Source: Schizophyllum amplum (lineage: Eukaryota > Basidiomycota > Agaricomycetes > Agaricales > Schizophyllaceae). Taken from it: a stretch of 64,000 nt of DNA. A program made the translations under genes and the position numbers. Below the pieces are notes generated by a model. That model saw only the letters and a program-made list of their open reading frames with translations. It was not told the origin of the DNA and did not search any database. Location: the NCBI GenBank assembly GCA_007026445.1, contig VDMD01000026.1, positions 62,001-126,000 of the forward strand, given 5' to 3'. Position 1 is the stretch's first letter. Each line of letters starts with the position of its first letter. Below, piece by piece: positions 46,581 through 58,627 of this stretch.

Positions 46581-48488
46581 TGTGATTCAAGCGGACCCTG
46601 TTGTCAGCATCTTCGGAGTACTAGTTGCTACGTACGTTAGCTAGAACCAGGCTCTGGGCCTACTGAAGACATCAACCCTTCCCGACCTCTTATACCTGCT
46701 GGTTCACGTCCGGTCTCAATTGCGGTTAATGAAGCATCGTAGGGCAATCGAGCTTCCAGTGTCGAGCCACTTCAGCTCGCGATGGGTCTCAGATCTCATC
46801 GCATGCAATCGCGGGAAATCTACCACTCGGCACTCGGGATCCGTTCAAGCATCCCGGGCATAGGCTGGCGTAGCGTTGAACGCTTAAGGTTCTCAGCATA
46901 GGGGCGGCCTTGGAGCGGCCTAAGGGAGAGACCGAGGATCTAGAGGTGTACGATGTACAGTACTAGCATAGACCCGTGTTTATGGACCCGAGTGGCTTCA
47001 CAAACAGGCATTGAATTTCTGTCACTACTTCCGTTGCCTGCGTAGATTCTCAAAAGGCGTGGCCACACGTTGGCGCCCATCAACCCGCCCGTGGGGACTG
47101 GGAAGGAGATGTGAGGCAAGGACGACGGATTCGTATCCACTCATTGCATTATTGGTCGCTTAGGCATACCTGTGGCGGTCGCGTTGACACGCAACACGCC
47201 AAGTCAAGGTAACGGAGGCGGTCATCGGAGCGTTGAAGATGAGTATCACACGCTGTTCGTCTACGAAAGGCAAGTTTTGGATCTGTTAAATCGCGGCAGC
47301 TCGGCAAAAAGGGCCTACTTGGTCATACTTAGAAGAGATATGTTACTGTATGCATACCCAGCGTCGCGGAAGCCCGTGGCGCTGCAGAGATGGCCGGCGT
47401 CAAGCCAGCGTACACCGAACTTGCCGAACGATGCGACCGTCACCGAGACTGCGAAAGGTGACAGGTTGAAAACGCACATGACGCGGAGAAGGCCTGGCAG
47501 GTCTCGGTCTGGGACTTGAATCAGATGCAAAGACCCAGAAACGAATGCGCTGCGGCCCATTTTGGTTTGAGTGTAGGGAGCTGAAAAATGTAGCTCAGAC
47601 CTGCCATTCATGTTTAGAAAACTCCATAGCCTAGATCAGTGCTCGCGCACGACCTGCCGAAGAAAGAGGCAAGGGGAGGGCGTGACTCGAAAAATGTGCT
47701 ATCGCGCGATCTGGAAAGGGGATCCCCTCGCGAGTCGCAGGGAATGTTTATTCGGTACAAGGGAAATCGGTACAGCGCACAGCGCCTCTGCCTTTTGGAT
47801 TCCCTAAGTATATACTGCAAGGACAGAAGATAATCTGCCAGGTTTCCTCAGAGCTAAGGCACCGCTTGCGGTGCCTTTGCGGGAGTCAAGCGAAGCACGA
47901 GAACGAAGGCCGGCCCATAAGTACGAACAATGGTGGTGGGCACCCGCGGTTCTCAAACCGGACAGCTTGTCCTTGTTTGGCAAAGCCTTCCGGCCTCCAA
48001 AAGTTCGCTGATGGATGGTTTGATCTTGGGCCTCCACTCTGACTTGAATTGAGCTTTCGGATGGTGCGGAAACTTGGTTTGACTACTATATCGACCTCTC
48101 TGAAGAGCTAAAAGTTAAGTATTTGGTCAATGGTCTGCTCGGATGTAGGAATCCGGAGATCTAGTAAAGATATTTGTGATCGGCTCCTCGAACGCCTTCC
48201 AAATGACGAGAACAGACATGGAATAAGTTATGGTACCCATCCATCCAGAGTAATCAATGCCCAAGGAGCTCGAGTGCGATACCACCCATATGTCCACATG
48301 AGGCAATCGCTGCTAGCGTGATCATGTCACGTGAGACTCACAAACGAACGGCTTGCCGTAGCAACGACGCTACATTCCTAACGACGTCTATCCGCTCACC
48401 TCCCTGCACTAGAACAGCCTGTAGCGGGCTTTAGGTGAGCTATATCTGCACAGACCTATCGATTCCAGCTAACCCTGCAGCTATCAAC
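46581..48488. other. Intergenic stretch, no gene recognised
   Basis: Short frames only. It separates the 19-exon gene from the transposase-like gene. I looked for inverted repeats matching the far side of the transposase and did not see any. Confidence 0.45.
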
Positions 48489-51400
48489 ATGGCATTAGCG
48501 AAGGGGAAGACGAAATTGAACAGAGAACGTACTACAAAGATGCGTGCAGCTAAGGCAGCAAAGGCAGAAAAGGCGCCGGGCCAAGAGAATGTCCCACCCC
48601 TGAGCGACGCAGAGCACAAGATACAATCACTGAGCAACCGAAACCGGGTGCTCGAACGCGAGAACAGGCAGCTGAAGACGGCCGACGCTACATTCCGGTC
48701 CGAATTCAAGAATGCAAAGCGACGCGAGGACAGATTGCGCGACGCAGAAGCGAGCCACAAGAAACAGCAGCTGGAAATGGATGCCTTGCTGATAGTGAGC
48801 GAGCAAAGAGCTGAACGACGTATCAGAGCTGCCATAGACAACAAGGCGAAGGACATCACTCACTTCGAGCACCTGCTGCGCGACATCCAGTCCAAGCTAC
48901 TACAAGCCGAGGTGGACAACTCGGGCATGTCAGATAAAGGGTCAAAGAAGGACGAGACCTTGCAGGTCATGAGGCGCACCGTGCACAACCTGCAAAAGAT
49001 CATTGGCCGAGCACGCGCCACCGAGCGCCGCCGTCGAGCAGTAAACGGCCCTTCATCACGTCGGATAAAGGCCAAGCTGAAGAAGGGGCACGCGTTCAGT
49101 GCACCAATACGTGCGCTAGTCCGTAGCGTCGTTGCTGCTGGCTGCAGCCAGAGCAAAGTCGGGCCACTCGTCAAAGAGGTGGCGGCGATGTTTGGTGTTC
49201 ACCTAAAGCAAATCATCAGCAGGCGGTCTGTGAAGCGGATGGTCCTCGAAGGCCTAGTCATAGCGCGTATTCAGCAAGGCCATGAGATGCGTCATGCAAA
49301 GGGTGCGCTCTCGAGTTAAAAAAGCCGACTGTGGACTGACCTTGTCAATTACAGATCTCACCCTCAGTGGCGATAGCACGTCACGCCGCAATCAAAACTA
49401 CCAAGCCCACCACGCCACTTACCGAGTTTTTGAAGTCTTGCCAGACGGCTCAACTCGCGTGTCATGGCGGACACGCTTCTTCGGCATACGATCGACTCTC
49501 GACCACACTGCTGGGCAGTCGAAGGAGTCCTGGTTCGCCATCTTTGAGGAGATAATCAGCATCTACAATGCGTCACCGCTCTGTGCTCGCACCCAGTTGA
49601 GCCCGCTGCTTCTCTCCCACATCTGCTCTATCCTACGTGGCATGTGCAGCGACCATGCATCAGCCGAGAAAGCGACGGCCGACGCGTTGAAGAACGCGAA
49701 GCACGAGTCGTTGCTCCACCAGTTGGGCGAGGAGCAGCGCAGCAAGATGCCACTCGACGAGTTCGCGACCTCCGTCGACAGCTGGAATACGAAGAAGGTA
49801 GACGATGCTGGTGGTGCGGCGGCTTGGGCGGCACTATCAAGTGAGGAGCAGGCCGTACGCGATCTTGCGGCGGTCGATGCGACGATCCGGAGCTTGGGTA
49901 AGGAGAGGTTAGAGCAGCTGCCCAAGGAGGACCAGCGGTGCTCACCTTATTCGTGTGGACCGGCTGTTGTATGCACAAGGACCAAAATTCCTTCAAGGGC
50001 GGCAACGTCGCGATGATGGCCGCATGGGATACGTTGGGCTTGACACCTCCCATCCCATTGGCGAACAAAGCGAACGCAGAGGCGGTGCGCAAGGTGGTCG
50101 CGCCCGCGGCGGCGGCTGCCCGCCCGTTGACGCAGGATGAGCTTGCCGCCTTCGAAGCTAGTACCCGTGGCGGTGCGAAAACAACAGCCCTGGCCGGCGC
50201 GATTTTCAATAATCAGAGCGACAAGAAGGGGCAGGGAGATACGCACGTGAACTTCATCAGCTACAACCTCTCGGACGACCTCAAGACCCTCATCCGCCGT
50301 TTCCCGCAGACGAACAACACGCGGTTCGGGAGTCACGGCGAAGCGGCGGGCGAGCTACTGGTACATCTTCCTCAGTACATCGACTTCCTCCGCTTTATCA
50401 AAACGAAAAAGACGACTGACAGTTGGACAAACATCGAACTCAACGTCTATAACGCATTGCACGACGCAGCAACACTCACCGAGCTCGCCGTGATGGCCCT
50501 GTACCAGCAACTCATTACCCATCCCTACATGAGGATGGTTCGTGCCCCCGAAAGCGAAGAGCTGAACGCCGTCGACCTCGGCCCTCTCCACGTTGACCTG
50601 CGCGAACATTGTCAGCGGCTCATCGAGCAACCCGAGCTGATTCTCGACTTTACCGAGGGATGCTTTGTCGAGGCCACGTTGAACGGCGAGGAGTTCGAGA
50701 GGCCGGAGGTCGTGGACGCTATTGCCAAGCTGGACAGGGAAGGGAAGCTGGTCCATCTACGCGAGATGTTCGTCAGCTTCATAGAGGGCGCGAAGGTTAC
50801 GTGGCTCCGATTCTCATCCGAATACGCACCGGGCGGGCTGATCGACGGCATGTCCGCGGACGAGAAGTCCCACGTCTTTCTCAATGCGACAAACGACCGG
50901 AACGAGGGTGCGCTTGGGGCCTGGTGTGTGTGGGCAAGGAACAACGCAACGTCAACGATGCATATGCACAACGCGCTCGCGATGTACATGCGCAACGAGA
51001 CGCGGCAGTTCGCTGAATGCTTCCTCTCAGAGGCGGAGGACGACCTCTACGTCATGCGCGCAGCGCGGAAGTACGACGCGTCGGGCGTAGAGCGGAAGCG
51101 ACGCAAGGACCAGGCCGAGTTCGAGATGCAGATGGTCACCATGAAGCGACAACGGCTGGTGGCGAGAGAGGAGAAGAGGAAAGCCAAGGAGGCCATGCTG
51201 GAAACGGTCACGCTGGTGAACAACGAGGACGAGATCCCAGATCTGACCGGCAAGAAGCTCGACCTCCAGTTCGACAAGCTCAAATTCATGTGGGGCACGC
51301 TGCTAGAGCTGCCGAAGTACAGATCGAAGATGAAGGTCGGGCCAAAGAAGCTTGCTCTAAGGGACGTCTTTCGGAAGCATATCGAGCTATGTGAGCAAGG

Positions 51401-51500
51401 CACTGTACCTGCTCAGCCTGGCCACATCTCCAGTAGTCCCGAAGCAATTGAACTGACGGTCAACGACTGGAACGACGAGGAGGACGAGGAGATGGCTTAA
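48489..51500 (+). CDS. Putative RNase-H-like transposase, one base missing
   Basis: Large protein of a family I recall as multi-copy and uncharacterised in Agaricomycetes. The start is ATG 48489 (MALAKGKTKLNRERTTKMRA). Exon 1 (48489-49302) encodes a long basic coiled coil. A 52-nt intron (49303-49354) follows, and the reading resumes with DLTLSGDSTSRRNQNYQAHH. Further blocks are FFGIRSTLDHTAGQSKESW, GMCSDHASAEKATA, LFVWTGCCMHKDQNSFKGGN, FEASTRGGAKTTALAGA, NTRFGSHGEAAGELLVHL and NDRNEGALG. By position, Asp 278 (SGDST), Asp 371 (SDHA) and Glu 789 (NEGA) could form a DDE-type triad; this is inference. At 49936-49938 the frame shifts. One extra G there would give a continuous 986-residue protein through GCCMHKD. 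The tail is Lys/Glu-rich and acidic at the end. No flanking inverted repeats were found. Confidence 0.72.
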
Positions 51501-51754
51501 CGTGTGCGCTGCTGATGGGTAGCTGATGGGCAGCTGATGGACGACGTTATAGTATCTCACGCATGTAATCTCCGATGGGTCTCGTATTTCGCGTGCACGC
51601 AATGTTGCCTAATCGTACTTGTTTGGTGTCAAAGAAATTCACGGAGAATGATGGTTATAGGGTGCAACAGAAAAGACCACTTTTTGGTCGGTTACTATCA
51701 AGTAACCGGTCCCATCACTGACCGGCCGGAGAACCGCGGATGCCCACCACCACG

Positions 51755-53250
51755 AACAAAGGAAGGACGATGATAAAGGCGGAAAACACGAGGCATCGGA
51801 GAAGCATGGAGGTTTCCGGCTGACATAGCCCGTAAGTCACGACAATGGCAATCAGTTCTTTCCAGGCCAAAGACGATGAATGAAACTCAAGCGCAGAAAG
51901 GACCCACATATTGGTTTTAACACTCACGAAAGGACGCTTTTAGCCTGTGTCATAAGGTCCCTTACAACTTGCTCCAACGTTCATTAGGTGCAAATACTCG
52001 CCTTTCTACGTTCTTTCAAGCGCATGGCCTTCATTCGGACGATCTTTGTCTGCTTCGTACATCTGTACAATTCGATAAGCCTTTCACAGTACCTCACAAT
52101 CGCGTTTGTGCGTATGAGGCCTACTTAAAGTCCTCCAAGAGTAGATTTGTTGTCCCACCCTCAGCATGCCTTCCTCTCCCCGGCGAAGTGGCGGGTCACG
52201 CGGTTCTGCCGACGCTCGCGCGGATGCAGCACCGTATCCGCCGAAATATTCGAGGCATCGTCACGCTACCTCCGAGACCGTGATCATGCGCTCTCAGTCT
52301 GGCACACGCCGCCCTTATCCTCCGAATAAGGTCGCCGCCATGATCTCCGACGATTCTGACTACGTTTTGATTGAGGTCAGCCCATCTTCAACTCACTTTG
52401 TCGTCTGCTGAGCTTGTCCGTCAGGGCGCTGGTGCCGACTGTCACGCTTTCTTGGATGCTGCTCTCAAGGACGCTCAGCGAAAATTGAATGTAAGTCCGA
52501 CGCCAATCATAAGCAAGCTCGAATTGCTCACTCTCGTTACAGGCCTTAGAGAAAGAGCGCGACGCGGAGAGACAGAGAGAGAGCGCAGTCATCGCTTGTG
52601 TGATATGCGCATTGCCGAACTTTTACCCTCGCACGTGAGTATCTACTCTACCATCGACCATAGGCACCGCATATTGAAGTGTGCCCAGACTCCCGTGCGG
52701 GCATACCTTTTGTGAAACTTGTCTCACCACACACTACCGGGCTGCAACCGGCGTCGCTTCGGCCTGCGCATATTGTCGTCAACCGATACCCAAGGAACGA
52801 CCACCGCCCACGTCCTACCAACTGAAAGATCAAGTAGAGGCTTGGGCACGTGCAAATGGGGTGACTATCCCTCCGCCCACTCCTTTCAACTGGCCGCCGC
52901 GCCCTCCTCCTAGAAATGGCGCTGCCGTGATCGGATCTCCCGCGACGCAACCTTGGTACCCCATGCGCGTATATCCTCACCGTGCCAAACGTACCTATAT
53001 GTCATCCCATAAGCGTGCGCTTAGACGTGCACTTGGCAGGCAGTAGGCTCCAACTGGGCTCCAATGCTGTATTCGAGTCAGACTCTGCCTACCTGCGTGA
53101 ATTTTATCAGATCAGAGTCCGGACAGGTGGATGCCATGGCCAGAGTATCCAATCAGACTGAGGCCCAGTAGAAATTAAGGCCTCCATCTTGAGCATGAAG
53201 CCCCGGAGCAGCCAGAACCCAGGGTACGGTGCGCGCACCGTCGCTGTTGC
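51755..53250 (+). repeat. Inverted duplication, left arm
   Basis: This ~1.5-kb segment is repeated in inverted orientation at 58628-60095 with high but imperfect identity (small indels of 2-6 nt and scattered substitutions). Each arm contains one RING-finger gene transcribed toward the centre and ends at an identical 'cggtgcgcgcaccg' palindrome. The arms enclose 5.4 kb with two BTB genes. Confidence 0.85.
52166..53046 (+). CDS. C3HC4 RING-finger protein, copy A
   Basis: Probable E3 ubiquitin ligase. Four exons: 52166-52375, 52413-52490, 52543-52634 and 52680-53046; introns of 37, 52 and 45 nt; 747 nt, 248 residues. The first intron is very short, but the frame stops within it if unspliced. 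The N-terminus is Arg/Ser/Pro-rich and basic (MPSSPRRSGGSRGS), followed by a short helix (LVRQGAGADCHAFLDAALKD) and a charged coil. Splicing restores a perfect RING: Cys115, Cys118, Cys133, His135, Cys138, Cys141, Cys156, Cys159 (CVIC, CGHTFCETC, CAYC). After the RING come a Pro-rich stretch and a basic end. The duplicate on the opposite strand keeps the same splice sites and the same ligands, which suggests selection on the RING. Confidence 0.82.
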
Positions 53251-54165
53251 CTATATTCCGAGTCTCGCTGCTGCTGGCGCAGTATCAAGTAAACCACTAA
53301 CAGCACGAAAATAGTCAAGTGTAAGAAAAAAAACGGAATACTGCGCCAACCCCCAGCTATGTACCAGTATTACTGCGTAGACATTTGACCTCGTCAGCGT
53401 TTGGCCTCTGCGAGTCTCTGCAAAATCAGATTGGCATGCATTCGATCCCCACGGCCACTTCGCGTGATATCTTGGGTTCAATCGAGAGAAAACAACGCAA
53501 ACGGGCAGACGACCTCCCCCGCAGTGGTTGGGCTCACGTGCGCATGCGGCGCTCGGCGTAAAAGCGCGCACGAGAGCACGTCTGTGTCCCCGATGTCCTA
53601 ATGTACTGCTCCTTGAGGCTTGACAGCAAGGGTCAAGCAAGGGTTCATATGCTTACGCGCCGCAGGCCGGCGCGGCAACGCCAGGCCCGACGTTCTACAA
53701 GAGGTAATCGCCATTCCATAAACGGTAATCGCCTGCCCGCAAAAGACGTGATCAAATGATCGGCCCGGGACGATCAATCGCGAGCTGCTCTCTTGCTTCT
53801 CGCCGTCATGAGCTCTTGCTGGCTGTCCAGGATGTTGCACCCGACCATCGTCCGCGGCGCCTCACCCGCCCTGCGACCTTGAAGATGAGGGGGACGCCCA
53901 GTACGGAATTGTTCGAGCGAGCGTCACCGTGCGGCTGGTTCTCTCTCGGTGCGTGAACGCATGTTGCGATCTCGTCGCCTGCTCAAGTTCCCTAGCCAGG
54001 TCGACGTCGGCGCGTCCCTATTGCCCCTCCCCCTTCCTCTGCGATCGGAGGGCTTGGTTACCAGGCTACATTTCACCGGTCCTCGACGGCCCTGTCCGCG
54101 CCGTTGAGACTTCGTCCACTTAGCTCTCATCCAGGCCCTTCACGACACCCCGCACCCCCCAGTAG

Positions 54166-54211
<46 letters not shown>

Positions 54212-55569
54212 TATACACGCGGATCTTTCGGCCGCGAAGTCACCGGCACTACTGTCCTCCATCCCATCGCTCCGATTCATCGTCTCAGAGGTCAGTGCAC
54301 CCATCTCGCTCCGTTGGCTTCACTTCTCATCATCATCGTATACAGGCAACTGACAGCTAGGTTCAGGATCCTGTATTGCTTGCCAGAATCCAGCGCCCCG
54401 CGCACTTTTCAGAACGTGGCCTCATCATCTCGCAAGTTGCGCCGTCGATGATGATAGACGAATGCCGAGGAAATAAAGGCGACTCTCGAATTTATCCGGC
54501 GGGAGTATCTCAACCTTATACTTCAACCCCCTATGCAACTCCCATCCAACAACTTCGTGTATGTGGCTAGTGAAGCACTGAAAGTATGTACACCCCGAAC
54601 ACTTTGGAGGTGGGCGGGCCTGAAATGTGATGGCTCTGTGCGATAGACTGTCTGTCCGACAAACACCGCGACTTTCAAGCAAAACACGAGCCAAATGCCC
54701 CCCCCCCCCCACCCCCCCGACGGGATTGGCCTAGATAGCGTGGGATGTTAGAAGTCAAAGGCGCGCTTGTGGAAGGCGCTTCAGGAAATGGGATACCATG
54801 TACACCTCAGAGGTAATAGAAAGCGAGGGCGAAGTCGCTGTAGGTGGCGCGTCGCTCACGCTGGACGACTTTCGGCTAACACCCGCAGTGGGCGGCAATG
54901 CATGCTGGATCTTCGACGAAGCTCACTCCTCCAGTTCTTCTTTGCCCCCGAGGTCTTTGAGCTCAGTCCGAGGACATTGAAGGTGCACTCAAAGGGCAAA
55001 TGGGCCAGTCCAGTGGCGCTGGAGGTCGCAGCGGCGGGCAAGCGTCCGCGCCAGTGGAGACGAGCGCGCGCGACTAGATCCATGCCCGATCGCAGCTGCG
55101 AGGACCTCTTGCTCCGATTCAGAACCCAAAGAACCTACCAAGTGATCATCGATCATCGATCATGATTACCACCGAGAGACCCAGCAAGCTCATGACAGAA
55201 CGCGATACTTTCCAGTAGCCACGATGAAAGGCGGAAAATCGATTCTTCGGCATATGACAGTACGTGTAGAGTTCAGGGATGTCGTGCCTATGCTGTGCAT
55301 ATAGCTGGCCTCGCGTTGCATTCCTTTGTTGTCTCTGTTCATCAACGGCCTTCTAAGTTGGAAGTACACGCCTCAGGTGGAGTGGGAGGATCAGATGCGG
55401 CTGGCGCACCCCGACTGGCGCCCGCGCTGCTGCCGCACGCCCTGACCTCGCCGAACACTTCGTGATCGAAATTCCTTCGGCCGCCTTTGTGCAATGTTAA
55501 TATGCCAGACAAAGGAAACAAACACGATGCTGCTGCTTTATGCTTCCTATTCGTAGAAGTAGATAACCT
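53251..55569. other. Stretch with direct-repeat copy and no supported gene
   Basis: Holds the second copy of the 714-bp repeat (53702-54415) and a C-homopolymer-rich run at about 54697-54719. Weak plus-strand frames near 54767-55165 read peptides without a recognised domain. Downstream of 55165 the sequence is the upstream region of the first BTB gene. Confidence 0.45.
53702..54415 (+). repeat. 714-bp direct repeat, copy 2
   Basis: Same orientation and almost the same sequence as 34057-34770, including the (CT)n(CA)n tract. The offset is constant at 19645 nt, so no indels separate the copies. Confidence 0.9.
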
Positions 55570-56638
55570 ATGTCGGAAGCGCCTTTGTCAAGTCACGACT
55601 ATAAGAGCTCTTCGCCTATGCCCGCAGAGGCGCTCATCTGGCTTGACGTGAACCACAACGCTCTAACTACAATGCACAGAAACAAGAGACCCCGAGAAGA
55701 GGACGCACCTACACGTAGCGATAAATATTACATTTCCGGCGGCGATGTCGTGGTTAGGGTGAGCTTTCATTCATCTCGAACAGAAATGAGTATTGACGAC
55801 GATTTTGCAACCTCCGCCCTCGAAATTCGCTTTCGAACTCACGGTGGATCGATATTCAAGGCGGAGAACACTGTTTTCCGATTCCATTCATACCATCTGG
55901 AGCTCTCCACGACCTTCTTCAACGACCATTTCTCTGACGGATCGGGAGCCCTGAAGGCTCGGACGAAGCACACCCCCTCCATCTCGTCGTAGGCGCCTCT
56001 GACATAGCTGCCCTCTTGTGGTTCTTTTACCAGTCGGCTTACAGCTGGTGCGTACTGAACCTCGGAATTATGAGAGACCCGTCTGTCTTTCTTACGTTAG
56101 TAAATGCGCTGACTGGATAATGCACAGGATGGAGTGCACCGAGGAGTGGGATGCCGCCATTTGGCAATCCATCCTTCGCACCGCCGAGACGTACTCCATG
56201 TCGCAAATCGCTCGTGTTGCATGTCACGCGCTCGACCGCCTGCATGCATTGTCTGACCCCTACAAGGTTGCACTCAGCGTAGACCATGGCATGGGCAAGT
56301 TTTGGGCAGCTCCGGAGCTTCAGCGCCTCATTCAGCCTGCGACGCCACTGCTCAGTATCATGGAAGTTCCTATGAACTCGACAACTTTGATGCGCATCAT
56401 GCGCTCTCGGGAATATTTGATCCATTCTCATACCAAGGAGCTGATCGAGCTGGCGAAGAAGACCGTGCCCTGCGAATGGTGTCTTTGCGAAATCTGCGGG
56501 CTGAGGCTACATGCGTCAAAGGGGTCCATGGCTGCAACGGCAAGACGCTATCTACGAGCGTCGCCGACTCTACGTCCAATCATACGACTAGCAGCAGACC
56601 GCATTTTGTGGAGTGCCGCCAGCAGCGCAACATTCTAG
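55570..56638 (+). CDS. BTB/POZ-domain protein 1, apparent one-base frameshift
   Basis: Exons 55570-55758, 55861-56047 and 56128-56638, with introns of 102 and 80 nt. The first exon ends with a basic/acidic linker (KRPREEDAPTR) and YYISGGDVVVR; after splicing the BTB fold starts AENTVFRFHSYHLELSTTFF. At 55949-55951 the frame shifts. With one more C in this run the reading continues as PEGSDEAHPLHLVVGASDI and LLWFFYQSAYS, then across the second intron into WMECTEEWDAAIWQSILRTA. With the extra base the spliced length becomes 888 nt (295 residues), a multiple of three, which supports a single-base loss. Agaricomycete BTB proteins of this layout are common and of unknown function; some BTB proteins are CUL3 adaptors. 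A paralog follows immediately. Confidence 0.75.
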
Positions 56639-56793
56639 CGAGCGACGCTCCCAGTGACGCCTTGGTAGAATCCGTCGCCGCAAATAGCGACGTCTTCCCA
56701 GGTGTGTCTGTCCCATGAAACCGTGATTTGTTCTTCCTGACAGCATCAGCAACCAACAATGACGCTCTGCCACCCTCCCCGCCGCGTTGCTTC

Positions 56794-57639
56794 ATGAAGG
56801 GACATCCGAGCGGTGACGTTTTCTTCCAGGTAAGCGCCCTATACCGCAGTAACAGCGACCCATCCATCCATTACTGTCCTGCCCCTCGTCAAGGATTAAC
56901 GGTCTATGCACAGGTCGAAGACCGCGTGATTCAAACGCACACCTACCACTTCGCCAGGGCCTCTGCTACCTTTGCCGATATGTTTTCTCTCACCCTTGAG
57001 AACGGCCCACTTGCGAACGGCGCGACTGCTGACGACGCAATCAAGCTTGATCATGTCAAAGTGGGCGACTTTGAGAATTTGTTATACTTCTTCTACTATT
57101 CAGCCCACGAATGGTATGTCCCCCCATGCTCCTCGCCCAACGACTAAATTGATACATCGTCTCATGTAGGCTTCCCACAATTGTCGACCCCACCACAATC
57201 AAGATGTGGGAGTCAACCCTCCATCTTGCCGACCTGTTCGACATGCAGGAAGTCAAAGACGTCGCTTTGTACGCCCTCGGGCGGCCGGGCGCACTCACCG
57301 ACGTGCACAAGATCTCCGTGTGCATGCTGTACGACGACATTCCGCGCACCTGGGCAGAGACCGCTTTCTCGCGTGTGTGCACACGCACGAAGTCGCTCGA
57401 GGAGCACGAAATCGAACAGTTGCCTCTGTCTGCGGTGTCGGCTATTATTCACGCACGGGAGGAGCTGCTTAGGGATGAATTGCGCAAGGCAGCCGGGGCG
57501 ATGGGGATGGTATGTCTGTCCGGCTCGGCTTTAGGTTCTCAGGTGCATAGCAGGCTGATACGTGTTTTAACAGACCCCGACCGCGAGACAGAAGATTGTG
57601 AGCGAGCATTTCTCCATGTGCTGGAGTCGTATGATGTAG
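56794..57639 (+). CDS. BTB/POZ-domain protein 2
   Basis: Paralog of the preceding gene, same strand. Exons 56794-56829, 56914-57113, 57170-57509 and 57574-57639; introns of 84, 56 and 64 nt. The last intron has GTATGT, a GCTGATAC branch-like site and TTTTAACAG. If it is not spliced, the frame would instead run to 58043. The minimal start is ATG 56794 (MKGHPSGDVFFQ), giving 213 residues. An extra 5' exon ending near 56700 would add an Asp/Ser-rich N-terminus, but I see no clear ATG for it. The BTB fold reads VEDRVIQTHTYHFARASATF, DMFSL, then a loop, then DFENLLYFFYYSAHEW and LHLADLFDMQEVKDVALYAL. Unlike its neighbour it has no frameshift. Confidence 0.75.
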
Positions 57640-58627
57640 TCTATACCTGTATAGAAACGGTTCAGACCCAATGTATCGAGCTTGAGTATGATCATCTTCA
57701 CGCTGGTCGGCGTAGCCGCGAGATAGATAGCGAGAGGCGGCATAGAAGGCGCGGGCGTGTCCGCGCATTCAGACGCACCTGTGATAAGTTAGTTCAAGCT
57801 CGAACGTCGCAGACAAAGGCTGCATACCGGTTGCCGGATCACGTTAGGGGTGGCGGCCGGGTTCGGCGGGCTTGTTCTGCTTGGGCTGTAGAGGTTGCGC
57901 GTCGTGTTAGGTCGCTTGGGAAGGTGAAGAGATGCAGGAAGGTGGGGGTAGGCAGCAAAGCACGGATGATGGACGACGATGTTGCGTGCGAGGAGTGCGA
58001 AGCTCTCGGCGTTGGGCTCGGAATAAAGTCCGACAGCTTTTGAGCGCATATATACTGTGCAAAAAATCAGCCCGGACATTGTCGCTGCGGGCGGGACACT
58101 TACAAGAGCCTTTTGGTGGGACATTCAAGTTCAGAAGACGCTTGGATGGGCGCTTCATTCCAATAGGGTTTCCAGCGGTCCACTTTGGCGAGACATACGT
58201 CGACAGCTCAAACCGTAAGCCGGACGGCACGCTGCATAAGGCACCTCAGTCCGGTGCATATCGAAGCAAAGCAATACAGTGCTATCGTACACTTGTATGG
58301 ACACCTTCGTGAGAAAGACGCTTGCGGTGGACAGATACGCTGGGCGTGTTGAGCGAGCCGCTGTCATGAGTGAGCCATGGTGGTACGTTCGTTCCAGTGG
58401 GCACTGGAGAGGGCGGCGTCATGGGTCTTTCGAGGCAATTTCGAGGGGCATATCATACGAAAGAAGCCGAGTTTCCTGAAGAGGTCCGGTCCCAAAACAA
58501 CATCGCCACCAGAGTTGCACCAGAGTCAGGCCGGTGAATGCGGCCGGCGAGTGCCGAACCGACGGGTACAGCTAGTGGTGCACTAAATACTCTTGCCTGC
58601 CAGCAGCGGCGTGAGCACGGGCGACAG
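57640..58627. other. Intergenic stretch, no gene recognised
   Basis: Basic open frames continue past the BTB2 stop in the unspliced reading, but they have low-complexity Arg-rich content. Nothing else recognised before the right arm of the inverted duplication. Confidence 0.45.

Noticed and set aside
49938..49980. A 43-nt GTGCTC...CACAAG intron in the transposase
   Set aside because: Splicing it would delete the conserved LFVWTGCCMHK block, so a missing base is the better explanation.
53437..53457. tRNA T-loop-like sequence (cattcgatccccacgg)
   Set aside because: No matching acceptor stem, D-arm or anticodon arm can be folded around it.
34057..54415. The 714-bp repeats as LTRs of one giant retrotransposon
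   Set aside because: The repeats lack TG...CA ends, no primer-binding site or polypurine tract is evident, no reverse transcriptase lies between them, and no target duplication is seen. Kept only as an open possibility in the findings.
57510..58043. Long unspliced C-terminal extension of BTB2
   Set aside because: A good intron (GTATGT, branch site, TTTTAACAG) removes the entry into it, and the extension is low-complexity and Arg-rich.
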